A DNA stretch of 64,000 nt from Stomoxys calcitrans. Taxonomy: Eukaryota; Arthropoda; Insecta; Diptera; Muscidae. The notes beneath the pieces were generated by a model. It was not told the origin of the DNA. It saw nothing but the letters and a program-made list of their open reading frames with translations, and did not search any database. Below, one piece after another: positions 23,739 to 36,145 of the stretch. A program made the position numbers and the translations under genes. Within the stretch, counting starts at the first letter, position 1; every line of letters begins with the position of its first letter. The stretch covers positions 151,869,501 to 151,933,500 of the forward strand of contig NC_081556.1 of NCBI RefSeq assembly GCF_963082655.1, read 5' to 3'.

Positions 23739-25847
23739 TTGTTGATGTTTTTACCAGAATTCGATCCAAGTTGTACAGCGTTATAGGCGGACATGCTAAC
23801 CTCTGTAGTATGATATCAATAAATAAATATCATGTAGCTGCCATTTCTAGTTTAACAAGTACATCAGTATGAACTAGGTAACACTTCGTGTCAGCTACTC
23901 TGTACCTTCCAAAAATATTCTTCCTATATGCGCTTCTATGGCTGTAGTAGCCAAAATTTAGCAACAATTTTGACAACAGTTTGCCCGTTATGTTTTATTT
24001 CAAAGCTCAGCTTGAGAGTAAAAGTCGGTTGTCCCGACTTTTTCCACTCCATACTTTTTTTCAGAAAGGGTAACCTTTTTGCTTGAAAAACTCAGTTACT
24101 CTATCCTATATCGTCTGTATCTCTACTAGAAATAAGTTAATCTGTGCAAAAAGTGTTTCGATCGATCAATTTACCAAAGAAAAATTTATATTCCTGCCAG
24201 GGTTTAGGAAATATTTTTTTCTATGTTCTCAGTGACATAGAATTCATGCATTCAAGGAAGAACAAAAGGATATCAAAAAAAAAAAACCCTTGAAAAGCAA
24301 AATAAAACTAAAACAGAAAAGCTTTCTGATTTCTCGAGCGTTAAGTAACTTTCCTTGTACTTTGCTGCTCATGATGATGATGCTGATGCTGTTGCTGGTG
24401 ATGACGATGGTCCCTGGGGTATTTATCACTGTCATATGTACGAAATGGCATAGCCATGGCACTCTATATTTCATGCCTTCATCATTGTCGTTCGTTTGTT
24501 GTAGGGGATCTGTAGCGTGGCTCTGTTCCATAACCTTTCTTGGCTGTCTAGCTGTCTGTTCGTGCGACGGTCCGCCTGTCTTTCAACTTTGCTGCCAGAA
24601 GGCCCCAAAATAGTGCATTTTGCTGTAGATTTCATTCGCTTGTCTTTCCCATTACAAGTTTAACAAAGCAAAAGTTCCTCTTTAATATGAAATCGAATGG
24701 CATACCTTAAGGGTTGTTGTTTGTTACGCATATTTGATGTTTGTGTCCTACCCATAGGTATGGCAAACACGAGGTACGAAAGCAATGTGACGACCTTGAC
24801 TTGTTTGCCAAAATCATTAAAAATTTGTTGTGTTTACAGTGGCAGTTTCTATACACTGCTTGTTTGTTGGCGTTTTCGCTTAACACATCTAATTGACATT
24901 GAGAAACTTTTTTACTTGTTCTCTTGATGTACCTTTTTGATGGGGTATGGGGGCAAAAAGTAAATAAATATGATATGCACTAAATATATTTTTCTTTAGA
25001 ATTTTCCTTAGCCTTGTCTGGCGCCTTGTTGTTGGGGGCGTCTTTTGGTTGCCCTCATGTCTCTTCGCTTACCCGATTTAATGCTCATTTCATGAAGGGA
25101 AAATCGATTTTTCTATAATTCATAAGCAGTCATAAAAACGTGATTTGCATGCATACTTTTAGGTGTGTACTTCCGCTTGTGGGCCAATGCCTACTTTAAG
25201 GCGTTGAGGCAAAAAATATAAATTGCCCTACAATTTATAAGAAGCGCCATAAGATATGATGGCATGCCATAGACATACATACAAATAGGCGTTAAATAGG
25301 GCGGTTTTACACAACATTTAAGTTGTTTTGCCTTAAGTGAGTGTGTGTTTGTTTTTTGTTGTTTTTGCTGGCAGCCACTTTTAATAGGGGTTGAGATGGC
25401 TGAATGGATTTTTGATTATGCCAACACCACAAGGTTATTGTGCCCTCTTAACAAAGCAAAGCGAAGCTAGTGTTATTTTTGTTGTTGGCATTGGTGTCAT
25501 ACCAAGGATCGCGCCTTTTTTTTTCGTTGCGCCCAATTATGTTTAATTTTTTATTATTAATGTTGGTAGACAACTGTTAACATTGCCTTAGAGGGTATAA
25601 CGATACATATAAGGATTCTGGCGTATAGACAGCATCGGGAAATGAATTGAGAAGGCTAGGAAAATAAAACTATTTTAGGATAAAATCTATAAAATACCCT
25701 AGAAGAAGTGCTTTTCGAACTACGCCGAAGTGTGCTGAGGATTTTGGTATAGGCCATGACATGTCGAAAAGATTGCCCGATCACTGTTTAGTATATCAAG
25801 TTGAGATTATAGTATAGTGATTAAGATTCAAATGTATTATTGACTAA
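23739..25847. other. Non-repetitive island, no gene recognised
   Basis: About 2.1 kb largely free of repeats, with GAT-rich short tandem sequence near 24373-24410. ORFs of 76-107 codons overlap on opposite strands (24244-24613) and show no motif. Possible regulatory or intronic DNA of otp; no direct evidence. Confidence 0.4.
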
Positions 25848-27035
25848 TTTTTATACCCACCACCGAAGGATGGGGGAATATTCATTTTGTTCTTCCGTTT
25901 ACAACACTTCGAAATATCCATTTCCGACCCTATAAAGTATATATATTCTTGATCAGCGTAAAAATCTAAGACGATCTAGCCATGTCCGCCCGTTTATCCG
26001 TCCGTCCGCCTGTCCGTCCGTCTGTCCGTCCGTCTGTCTGTCGGTCTGCCTGTTGAAATCGCGCTACAGTCTTTAAAAAACAGATATTGATTCTTTTTTT
26101 GTCCATAAGCTGGTTAAGTTCGAAGATGGGCTATATCGGACTATATCTTGATATAGCCCCCATAAAGACCGTTCCGCCGATTTCGGGTCCTAGGCCCATA
26201 AAAGCCACATTTTTCATCCGATTTAGGTTAAAATTGGGATAGTGAGCTGTGTTGGGTTAGTCGACATCCCACTTCAATTTGGCTCAGATCGGTTCAAATT
26301 TCAATATAGCTGCCATATAAACCGATCGATTTAAGGTTTTATACCCATAAAATGCGCATTTATTGTCCGATGTCGCCGAAATTTGGGACAGAAAGTTTTG
26401 TTAAGCCCTTCGAGAGACCTCTTCTATTTGTCTCAGATCGGTCCAGATTTCAATATAGCCGCCATATAGACCGATCTCTCGATTTAAGGCATTGGGTCCA
26501 TAAAAGACGCACTTATAGTACGATTTCGCAAAAATTTGGGACAGTGAGTTGTGTTAGGCTCTTCAAAAACTTTCTGCAATTTTAGCCCACACTGGTCCAG
26601 ATTTCGATATAGTTACCATACAGACTAATCTCTCGATTTAAGGTCTTGGGCCCATAATTTGGGACAGTGAATTGTGTTAGGCCAGTCGACATCCTTTTTC
26701 AATTTAGCTCAGATCAGTGCAGATTTGTATATGGCTGCCATATAAATAGATCGATCTCTCGATTTAAGGTTTTAAGCCCATAAACGGCTCATTTATTGTC
26801 CTATGTCACCGAAATTTGGGACAGTGAGTTGTGTTAGACCTTTCGACATCTTTGTTCAATTTGGGCCAGATCGGTCAAGATTTGAATATAGCTGCCATAA
26901 AGACCGATCTCTCGATTTAAGGTTTTGGGCCATAAAAGGCACATTTATTGACCGATGTCGCTGAAATTTGGGACAATGAGTTGTGTTGGCCCCTTCGAGA
27001 TTCTTCTTCAATTTGGCTCAGATCGGTGAATCGGA
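25848..27035 (+). mobile_element. Helentron/DINE-1-like element, group A, 3'-truncated
   Basis: 5' block ATACCCACCACC (25853-25864), then the conserved CCCTATAAAGTATATATATT phrase (about 25929-25948) and an expanded TCCGTCTG/TCCGTCCG run (about 25984-26050). Seven modules follow and the element stops in the middle of a module at about 27030. No stem-loop. Confidence 0.75.
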
Positions 27036-27177
27036 GAATTCGTCGAAAAGTGATGACTGAAAATACAATAGCAGAGGCGAGTTTGCGAGCCTAACCCCGA
27101 GGAGAACGCACAACTGGGCGCCTTACTCTTTCTACCTACCTATTTCCAACCAGACTCACTTATACTGAAAACTCTTT

Positions 27178-27243
27178 TTGATGTTCTCGTCGGATTTTGA
27201 ATGCAGGTGTTTAGCGCCATAGCCGAACAAGCTAGCTTCAATA
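27178..27243 (-). repeat. SINE head fragment
   Basis: Reverse-strand match to the tRNA-like head: GATGTTCTCGTCGGATTTTG ... GTGTTTAGCGCCATAGCCG. The B box is degraded. Confidence 0.5.
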
Positions 27244-27364
27244 ACAAGATAAGTACCATTTGGCATTAGATTTAAACTTTTGCGGCGATGGCTATAAATG
27301 TGACGCCGTTAATTCCTAATAGTCTCTTTGGTCTGGCATGTAATCAATACCAAATAGTATTGAA

Positions 27365-28112
27365 CAAGTAAAAACGTGCTAAGTTCGGCCGCGCCGAATC
27401 TTATATACCCTCTACCATGGATCGAATTTGTCGAGTTCTTTCCCGTTATCTCTTTTTAGAAAAACAAAGGTTAAAAGCAAAGAATTGCTATGCTTATTGA
27501 ATTAAATGTTGGAGACCACAGTAGAAGTCTATGTGCAAAATTTCAACCAAATCGAATAAAACATTGAGCCTTTTAGGGCCTCAAGAAATAAAATGGTGAG
27601 ATCGGTTTATAGGGAAGCTGTATCAAGCTATATACCGATTCAGACCACATTTGACACATATGTAGGATGTCATGGAAAAAGCCGTTGCACAAAATCAAAT
27701 TCAGCCACATCGGATAATAATTACTCCCTCTAGAGACTTAAAAAGTCAAGATTCCAGATCGGCTTATATGGTAGCTATATCAGATATGGACCGATATCGG
27801 TACGGACGTCGAGGGGTCTAACATAAAGCACGGTGCCAAATTTTAGCGTAACCGGGAACCAAATGAGTTTTTTATAGGCCCAAGACCTTAAGTTAGGAGA
27901 TCGGTATATTGGGCAGCTATATTCAAACATGTTCAGATCTGAACCATATTTGGTATGGATGTCGAGAGTTCAAACATAACTCGCTGAGCCATCCGTTATA
28001 ACTTCTGATCGTCATGAAATTTTACGAGGAGCAAGAAAATATACAAGGATCGAAAACCGAATCTTTGATGTGTTGTAAACGGAATGAGAAAATGAATATA
28101 CCCTAACCTACC
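27365..28112 (-). mobile_element. Helentron/DINE-1-like element, group B
   Basis: Minus orientation. Tail CAAGTAAAAACGTGC at the left, hairpin AAGTTCGGC/GCCGAATCTT, then TATACCCTCTACC (27404-27416); about four modules; at the right a degraded head (GTGTTGTAAACGGAATGAG) ending near 28112. Confidence 0.7.
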
Positions 28113-28150
28113 CCTCAGTAGTGAAAGTAATAATTTCAAAGTACCGTGCG

Positions 28151-29866
28151 TTTTTATACCCTACACCACCATTGTGGTACAGGATATTATAAGTTTGTGC
28201 ATTTGTTTGCAACGCAAAGATGGAGAAGAGATAGGGCCATTGATGAGTCTACCGATTGACTCAGAATCACTTTCAGATTCGTTTTAGCAAAGTCCGTCTG
28301 TGAGTCCATGTATTCTTGTAATCAAGGTACAGGTCATATTTGTTGTCCAATCGTCACTAAATTTTGCATGTGTCACTTTTTTGGCTCAAGGGCGAAAAAA
28401 TCGGTAAAATCTAAATCTAGTAAAAATCGGTTCAGATTTAGATACAGCTCCCACATACATATATAGCCCGATTTGCACTTTAATGGCTGTAGTAATACAA
28501 TTTTTAACCGATCTGCACAAAATTTGACATGGATTGTTTTGTTATTGGTCTTAACATATCTGCAAAATTTTATCAAAATCGGTTCAAATTTAGATATAGC
28601 TCCCCTATGTATGTACAGCCCGATTTGTACTTAAATTACCTTATTAACTACAATTTTCAACAGAACTACACAAAATTTGGCGTGAATTGTTCTTTTACTG
28701 ATCTTAACATATCTGCAGGATTTCATCAAAATCGGTTCAGATTTAGATATAGCTACCATATATAAGTATCGCCCGATATGAACTTTAATGGCCGTAGTAA
28801 CTAAAATTCTTAACCGATCTGCACAAAATTTGGCGCGGATTATTTTGTTACTGACTTTAAGCTACCTGCAAGTTTTCATCAAAATCGGTTCAGATTTAGA
28901 TATAGCTCTCATATAAATATATCGCCCGATTTTCACTCCTAGAGCCACTGCAAGCACATTTATTGACCAATCTTGCCAAAATATTGCAAAACGCTTTCCT
29001 CGACGACTACCACAGTATCTGAGGAGTTTGTTCGAAATCGGTTCAGATTTAGATATAGCTCCCATATATATGTTCGTCCGATTTGCAGTAATATTGCAAT
29101 AAAATGGTTTTTTGTTAACCGATTTTCTCGAAATTCGGCAGGAGGGATTTTCTCTTGACTATCAATATTACTGGTGAATTTCATCGAAATCGGTTCAGAT
29201 TTAGATATAGCTCTCATATATATATATATCTTCCGATTTTAACTTTTAGAGTCACAGCAGACGCATCTATTAATCCATCTTGCCAAAATTTTTCCAAACG
29301 CTATCCTCGACGACTGCCACAGTATCTGAGGAGTTCGCTGGAAATCGGTTTAGATTTAGATATAGAAATTATATTTATGTTCGTCCGATTTTGAGAAATA
29401 TTGTAAAAAAGTTAACCGATCCTGTCGAAATTTTGCAGGAAGGATTTTCTTATGGCTCTCAATATTACTGGTGAATTTTATAGAAATCGGCTCAGATTTA
29501 GATATAGCTGTCGTATATGTATATCGTCAGATTTTCATCCCTAGAGCCACTGCAAGCGCATTTATTGACCAATCTTGCCAAAATTATGCACAACGCTTTC
29601 CTCGATGACTACCACATAATCTGAGAAGTTTGCTCGGAATCGATTCAGAATTAGATATAGCTCCCATATATACGTTCGTCCGATTTTGGGTAACTTGCAA
29701 TAATGTTGTCATTTGTCAACCGTAGTTTTTACAGTTTGAACATATTTGCTCGCCGAGTTCCATCAAAATTGGTTCAGAATTGGATAGAGGTCCCACATTG
29801 TACTTATAGGATAGGTGTAGGGTATTATACAGTCGGCACCGCCCGAATTTTGCCCTTCCTTACTGG
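28151..29866 (+). mobile_element. Helentron/DINE-1-like element, group D
   Basis: TATACCCTACACC (28155-28167) pairs with GGTGTAGGGTAT (29814-29825). Hairpin AGTCGGC/GCCCGA and tail CTTCCTTACTGG at the end. Module marker ATTTAGATATAG starts at 28741, 28893, 29047, 29199 and 29354, giving intervals of 152-155 bp. Confidence 0.8.
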
Positions 29867-30800
29867 TTTCCCTTTTTAAAATCAGCTGACGAAAGCCTTA
29901 AATCCGGATTTAATGAGCAGTGTAAACAGGGTTTTAGTTTTACTTTTCACGATGGCCACGGTTATTGCCTTGCCTTTTGATTCAACTCCATTTTGCGAAT
30001 TTCCCCATGCAATTCCAAAATTTTAAATGAATTCTAATTCAAAGACCCGCACGCTGTATCTCTGGACATATTGTTATTCTTTGTATCATCTTCATTCTCC
30101 GTTTGTTTTTTGTGGTTATCCATGTGGCTCGTGTTATTCTACGAGTATTTTGGCTGTAACATTTTCTAGTTATTTTTGTTATTTTCTGCTCCTGCCACAT
30201 TATATGGCTTGAATGTGTTCCATTGTCCTTGTAGCGAAGATTTCACACTTCTTTCTCTCATGACGGGGCATCGCTCATGCATAAGTAATGATAATGATGA
30301 AATGGCACAAATAAAAAACCCAGTCAACGTCAACACAAGCGAAACGAAATGAAAAACCAAAACAAAAAAAAAAATAAATAAATGGAAAATGGATGATAAC
30401 AAAACAATGCCACAGTCAACCGAACAACCGAAACAACAATGCCAAAAAGTCAGTGAAAAAGTTAACAAGACATGAAAAAGCAATCATGGGGTCGTCGTCG
30501 TCATGAGTAATGACTTGTTTTCCTTGCATTCGGACTGCGCCTCACCATGATTTACGCAAAGCTTGTAAAAGAAGAGAAATGTTTTTCTTTTTGTTAATTT
30601 TTGCTTGATCGTGGGATAGCCTGATTTTTAATGGTTCATTTAAAAATGCTGAAAAGCATAAAAAAAGAAGTATGTCATTTAAGTTTGGAAGGTATTGAAA
30701 TATGGGTGTTTTAAAAAGTGTCTGAAGTGTTAAAGTGCCTAAAAGTAGGCAACAAGCTGCATAATAAAAAGTCCCCCTGATAATAGTTAACATTTTTTAT
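29867..30800. other. Non-repetitive island, no gene recognised
   Basis: Unique AT-rich sequence. The 105-codon minus ORF at 30166-30483 is strongly hydrophobic because of CA-rich complementary DNA and is not convincing as a gene. Confidence 0.4.
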
Positions 30801-30936
30801 AACCCTTCACCATACTTGGTGCAGATATTAGAGGTCCATCTAAAAGTAAAAAAATCGAATGGGAATTCCGCCTTCTAGGGGCTTGAAAAGAAAAATCGAG
30901 AGCTACAGACCATAAAGGTCATAGGAGAAGCCTTAC
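30801..30936. repeat. Helentron-like scraps
   Basis: ATAACCCTTCACCATACTTG and GGGCTTGAAAAGAAAAATCG resemble degraded group B sequence; no complete module. Confidence 0.35.
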
Positions 30937-32577
30937 TTTTTATACCCACCACCGAAGAATGGGGGTATATTCATTTTGTCATTCCATTTGCAACACATCA
31001 TAATATCTATTTCCGACCCCACAAAGTATATATATTCTTGATCAGAGTAAAAGTCGATCTAGACATGTCCGTCCGTCTGTCTGTTGAAATCACGCTACAG
31101 TCTTTAAAAATAGCGATATTGAGCTGAAAGAGATATTGAGCTGAAACTTTTTGTCCATAAGCAGGTTAAGTTCGAAGATGGGTCTATATCGGACTATATC
31201 TTGATATAGCCCCCATATAGACCGGTCCGCCGATTTAGGGTTTTAGGCCCATTAAAGCCACATTTATTATCCGATTTTGCTAAAATTTGGAAAAGTGCGT
31301 TGTGTTAGGCCCTTCAACATCCTTCCTCAATTTGGCCCAGATCGGTTCAGATTTGGATATAGCTGCCATATAGACCGATCCGCCGATTTATGGTCTTTGG
31401 TTCACAAAAGCCACATCTATTATCCGATTTTGCTGAAATTTGAGACAGTGAGTTGTGTTAAGCCCTTCGACATCCTTCGTTAATTTAGTTCAGGTCGGTT
31501 CAGATTTGGATATAGCTGCCTTATAGACCGATCCGCAGATTTATGGTCTTAGGCCAATAAAAGCCACATTTAATATTCGATTTTGCTGAAATTTGGGACA
31601 GTGAGTTGTGTTAGGCCCTTCGACATCCTTCGTCAATGTGGCTCAGATCGGTCCAGATTTGGATATAGCTGCCATATAGACCGATCCACCGATTTAGGGT
31701 CTTAGGCCAATAAAAGCCACATTAATTATCCGATTTTTGTGAAATTTAGAACAGCAAGTTGTGTTAGGCCCTTTGACATCTTTCAGGAATTTGGCTTCGA
31801 TCGGTTCAGATTTGGATATAGCTGCCATATAGACCGATCCTCCGATTTAGGGTCTTAGGCCCACAAAAGCCACATTTATTATCCGATTTTTTTGAAATTT
31901 GAGACAGTGAGTTGTGTTAAGCCCTTCAACATCCTTCGTCAATTTGGCTCAGGTCGGTTCAGATTTGGATATAGCTATCATATAGACCGATCCGCGGAAT
32001 GAAGGTCTTAGGCCAATAAAAGCCACATTTATTATCCGATGTCGCCAAAATTTGGGACAGTGAGTTAAATTAAGCCCCTCGCCATACATTTGCAATATGG
32101 CACAGATCGGTCCAGAATTAGATATAGCTGCAATATAGACCGATCTCCCGATTTTAAGTTTTGAGCCCATAAAAGGCGCATTTATTGTCCGATGTCGCCG
32201 AAATTTTGGACAATGAGTTGTGTTAGGACCTTCGACATCTTTCTTCAATTTAGCCCAGATCGATTCAGATTTGAATATAACTGCAATATAGACCGATATC
32301 TCGATTTACAGTCTTGGCCCCATAAAAGACATATTTATAATCCGTTTTCACTGAAATTTGTCACAATGACTTATGTTTCGACATCCGTGCCGTATTAGGT
32401 TCAGATCGATTTATTTTTATGCACAATTGAACAATGACTTGTACTTATTAGTATTTGATTCAAATCGGAATATATTTCGATTTTTCACCGGATTTTGGCG
32501 AAAGGTGGTTTACATATATACCCGAGGTGGCGGGTATCCAAAGCTCGGCCCGGCCAAACTTAACACCTTTTTACTTG
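30937..32577 (+). mobile_element. Helentron/DINE-1-like element, group A, complete
   Basis: Both ends are present: ATACCCACCACC (30942-30953) and GGTGGCGGGTAT (32526-32537), then a GCTCGGCC/GGCCAAAC hairpin and AACACCTTTTTACTTG. Eight modules of about 150 bp. The head holds a small tandem duplication (GATATTGAGCTGAAA twice, 31107-31146). Confidence 0.8.
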
Positions 32578-32714
32578 TTCAATTTTGCAAAAGGTGGAAC
32601 TTTGTCGATGGAATCGATAGTAAATTTATCAATCGATATTCTGCCAAAAACTGAAATATCGATAGTGCCATCAATATGTTGCCTTCTTTCCTCTATGTGC
32701 TTAAAAAAACAATT

Positions 32715-33082
32715 GGCAGGTAAGTTAACGTGGGAGCTGAATCAGGTTATGGACCTATTCATATTTGGCAAGTATGTTGAAGGTTAAAGGAGAAGTTATT
32801 GTGCAAAATTCCAACCAAATTGGATAATAATTGCGGCCTGTTGGGCTTTATGAAGTAATATTAATGAATCGGATTATATGGAAGATATATAACGTCTTAC
32901 ATCAATAAGAAGAATCTGTGCAAAATTTCAAGTGGCTAGCTCTCTTCTTTTAACCGCTATCGTCACTGCGATAGACTTTCAGGTGGACGGACATTGCTAG
33001 TCTAGGGTCGCACAACAATATTTCGAAGTTACAAACGGAATGACAATATTAGCATTCCCCAATCCTGAAGGCGGAGGGTATA
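32715..33082 (-). repeat. Group B Helentron-like fragment, 5' end only
   Basis: Minus orientation: one or two modules, then GACTTTCAGGTGGACGGACA and AACGGAATGACAATATTAGC, ending in GGCGGAGGGTATAC (about 33069-33082). The stem-loop end is missing. Confidence 0.6.
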
Positions 33083-33813
33083 CAAAATTTAACCCAGTAC
33101 CAAAAATCTCTAAATTTGTAATAATTTACCTCTTTTCATTAGCCACCCCTCTATAAACATCAATCCCCTTTCCAAATGTTTTTCATATCCTTTTTTGTGC
33201 TCAAGAAACTACGGCAGCAATTTGTGTCATATGTCGATGTTAACTCCTGCCTTAGACCGATTCCCCTCTACCACAAACATAAAGTTACCTTGTACCTGTC
33301 TAGATTTCTGCCTAGATGACAGGCATCTCTTATTTGCCTCACAAAACCTCAAAACTCTCAATCAATTTGCCTATTTCCTTCCTTCCTATTTTGGACTTCA
33401 CTTTTGCTAAATGCATAAATCTTAAAGCAAATGTTGAGGTTAACCCTCCATACTCCAATGCAGAATTCTGTTATTGACTACCAGGTAAAGATATTGAAAT
33501 ATGGCTAAGAGACTAAAACCAACCAGAGGGGGAGGCATTTTACACTTGTTACTCAAACCACTATATCCCTTTTACAGAAGAAGAACAAGAAAATGTTGTA
33601 AAATGTTGTCGGAATATCCTGCCTATGCGTGTGTGTATGTGTGTGTGTATAGTTGTTAGTTTGATGTTTTGGTTTAGGACCATTAACTTTACAATATTGG
33701 AACATGTATCTTGAATTAAGATATGGTCTAGCAATGCAGGGTTGTTTGACATGTTAAGGGGCCTTTAAAAGTATTATAGGGGAATCGAAACTAAAACGTG
33801 TTATAAGTAATAA
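33083..33813. other. Non-repetitive stretch with (TG)n tract
   Basis: Unique sequence; a TG-rich microsatellite at about 33629-33649. No gene recognised. Confidence 0.4.
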
Positions 33814-34702
33814 CAAGTAAAAGCGTGCTAAGTTCGGCCAGGCCGAATCTTATATACCATCCAACATGGATCAGATTTTTCAAGTTCTTTTCCCGGTAAA
33901 TCTTTATATGCAAACAAAGTATAATGGATAAGAATTGCGCCCTATAGGGGCTTAAGAAATAAAATCGGGAGATCAGTTTATATGGGAGTTACCTCAGGTT
34001 ATGAAGCGATTGAGAGCATATTTGGCACATATAATAAAGTTCGTAGTAGAAGTCTTTGTACCAAATTTAAGCCAAAGCGGATATGAATTGCGCCCTCTAG
34101 AGGCTCAAGAAGTATAAACGGGAGATCGGCTTACATGGAAGCTATATAAGGTTATAAACCGATTTAGAACATTATTAGTCCAGTTATTGAAAGTCGCAAT
34201 AAAACATCGCATACATAATTTCAGCCAAATCAGTTAAGAATTACGCCTTCTAGAGGCTCAAGCAGCCCAGATTCGAGATCGGTTTATACGTCAGCTATAT
34301 TAGGTTATGAACCGATTTTAACCATACTTAGCACAGTTGTTGGAAGGCATAACAAAACACCTCATACAAAATTTCAGTCAATTGGAATTATAATTGCGGC
34401 CTAAGAAATCAAGATCCAAGATCGGTTTCTATATGTGGCATCAAAACATGGACCGAAATAGGCCACTTAGACTCCCAACTGACCTACACTAACAGAAAGT
34501 ATTTGTGCAAAATTTCAAGTGCCTAGCTTTATTCCTACGAAAAATAGCATGCTTTCGATAAACGGACGGACATGGCTAAATAAACTAATCATGTCAAGGA
34601 ACGCAAGAATATATGGACTTTGTTGTGTCGCAGATCCATATTTCGATGTATTACAAACGGAATGACTAAATTAGTATACCCCCACCCTATGCTGGACAAA
34701 TA
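33814..34702 (-). mobile_element. Helentron/DINE-1-like element, group B
   Basis: Minus orientation. Tail CAAGTAAAAGCGTGC, hairpin AGTTCGGCC/GGCCGAATCT (33831-33850), TATACCATCCAAC block; about four modules; right end with GATAAACGGACGGACATGG and ATTACAAACGGAATGAC, ending in TATACCCCCACCC. Confidence 0.75.
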
Positions 34703-34736
34703 AAAAAGGGGTAAGTTCGATCACGCCAAATCCATG

Positions 34737-35053
34737 CAAAATGCAAATTTTGCCCATGAGCATTCCACTAAGGAACAGGGGCAAACTTCTCACATCTCAA
34801 TGAGTGCAGTCCGATTCAAATTTAAGCTCAATGATAAGGGGCCTCCATTTTATAGCCGAGTCCGAACGGCGTGCCGCACTGCGACACTCTTTGGAGAGAA
34901 GTTTTACATGGAATAGTACCTCACAAATGTTGCCAGCATCAAGAGGGGAAAATCACCGCTGCCAAATTTTTTTAATGGTCTCGCTTAGATTCGAAACCCC
35001 GGCGTTCAGCGTCATAGACGGACATACTAACCTCTGCGCTACGGTGGCTTCCA
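34737..35053 (-). mobile_element. Full-length tRNA-derived SINE with target duplication
   Basis: Read on the minus strand from 35053, the head has an A-box-like TAGCGCAGAGG and a B-box-like GGTTTCGAATC, about the spacing of a tRNA gene promoter. A body ending in the GCAAAATTTGC-like tail follows. It is flanked by an 11-bp direct repeat CCAAATCCATG at 34726-34736 and 35054-35064, the expected target-site duplication. Transcription would be by RNA polymerase III from the internal boxes. This copy defines the family for the truncated ones elsewhere in the window. No retrotransposition proteins are encoded; the LINE partner is unknown. Confidence 0.88.
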
Positions 35054-35103
35054 CCAAATCCATGAACTTTGCAAAAAATGTACCATTTTTACTCAGTTTG
35101 TGA

Positions 35104-35975
35104 AGGGTGATTTTTAAGCTTTTATCTTTTTGGCAACACTGGTTTAATCAGCTCACACACGTTTCGTGTTTTGTTGCACTGTCAAACATCTTCAGTTTGG
35201 TCTATAATTTAAACATGAATCGTTTTACAACCAAACAACGCTTGCAAATTATTGAATTTTATTATCAAGATGTGTGCTCTGTTAAGAGAGTTAATCGCGC
35301 GCTTCTTCCATTGAGCGACGAAGCTCATTTTTGGCTCAATGGGTACGTAAATAAGCAGAATTGTTGATTTTGGAGTGATCAGGATCAGCCAGAAATATTG
35401 CAGAAAAAGACACAGTTTGGTGCGGTTTATGGGCTGGTGGCATCATTGGACCGTACTTCTTCAAAGATGATGCGAATCGTAACATAACTGTGAGTGGTGA
35501 GCGCTACCGTGAGATGATATGAAACTTTTTTTTGCCCAAAATGGAAGAGCTTGACCTGCATGATATGTAGTTTCAACAAGACGGTGCCACATGCCATACA
35601 ATGGACTTATTGAGAGGCGAGATCGGTGAACATTTTGTTGTACGTTCGTGACCGGTCAATTGTCCTCCTAGATCGTGAGATTTAACGCCTTTAGACTATT
35701 TTTGTGGGGTGATATTTTAAAGCCCACCGACAAGCCCGCTTCAATTGATGCATTGGAAGTCAACATTGAAGCATTTATTCGTGAGATACCATCCGAAATG
35801 TTGGAAAGAGTATGCCAATATTACACTATGCAGATGGAACATTTGAGGCGCTGTCACGGTCAACATTTGCATGAAATAAACTACAAATATTAAATTATAT
35901 GGATGGTACTATCGACTCAAATAAAGGTTTCATGAATTTTGTGTGCTTTTTTTGAAAAACGTTCCTATAGCCTTT
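35104..35975 (+). pseudogene. Broken mariner/Tc1-type transposase
   Basis: A terminal-looking AGGGTGATTTTTAAG at 35104 precedes the ATG at 35215. The N-terminus (MNRFTTKQRLQIIEFYYQ) is a helix-turn-helix start typical of mariner transposases. After about residue 32 it jumps to the catalytic domain: LSDEAHF (first catalytic D), VWCGLWAGGIIGPYFF, FQQDGATCHT (second D), PPRS-stop-DLTPLDYFLWG (third D), ending HLHEINYKY. Much of the DNA-binding domain is therefore deleted. In-frame stops follow NC (35365) and occur in at least four further places, several at TGA where CGA or TGG is expected. The 3' inverted repeat is incomplete. Dead element. Confidence 0.85.
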
Positions 35976-36025
35976 TTATTTGAGTTATTTTGTAAGAATC
36001 CAATCAAATATTGATTGAGTCTTAC

Positions 36026-36144
36026 GAAATAAGACCCCAATGCAACAAAGCCCCAAACGAAATAAAGACCACAAAATGGGGCTTTATTTTATAATGAAAT
36101 AAGACCCTAACATTAAAAATGAAATGAGGACACAACGAAATGAA
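36026..36144 (+). repeat. Left arm of an inverted-repeat-bounded element
   Basis: GAAATAAGACCCCAATGCA and AAAGCCCCAAACG at 36026-36060 recur in inverse orientation at 37503-37558. Two further degenerate copies of the GAAATAAGACCC motif follow (about 36098-36110). See the matching arm and the findings. Confidence 0.5.
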
Positions 36145-36145
36145 T

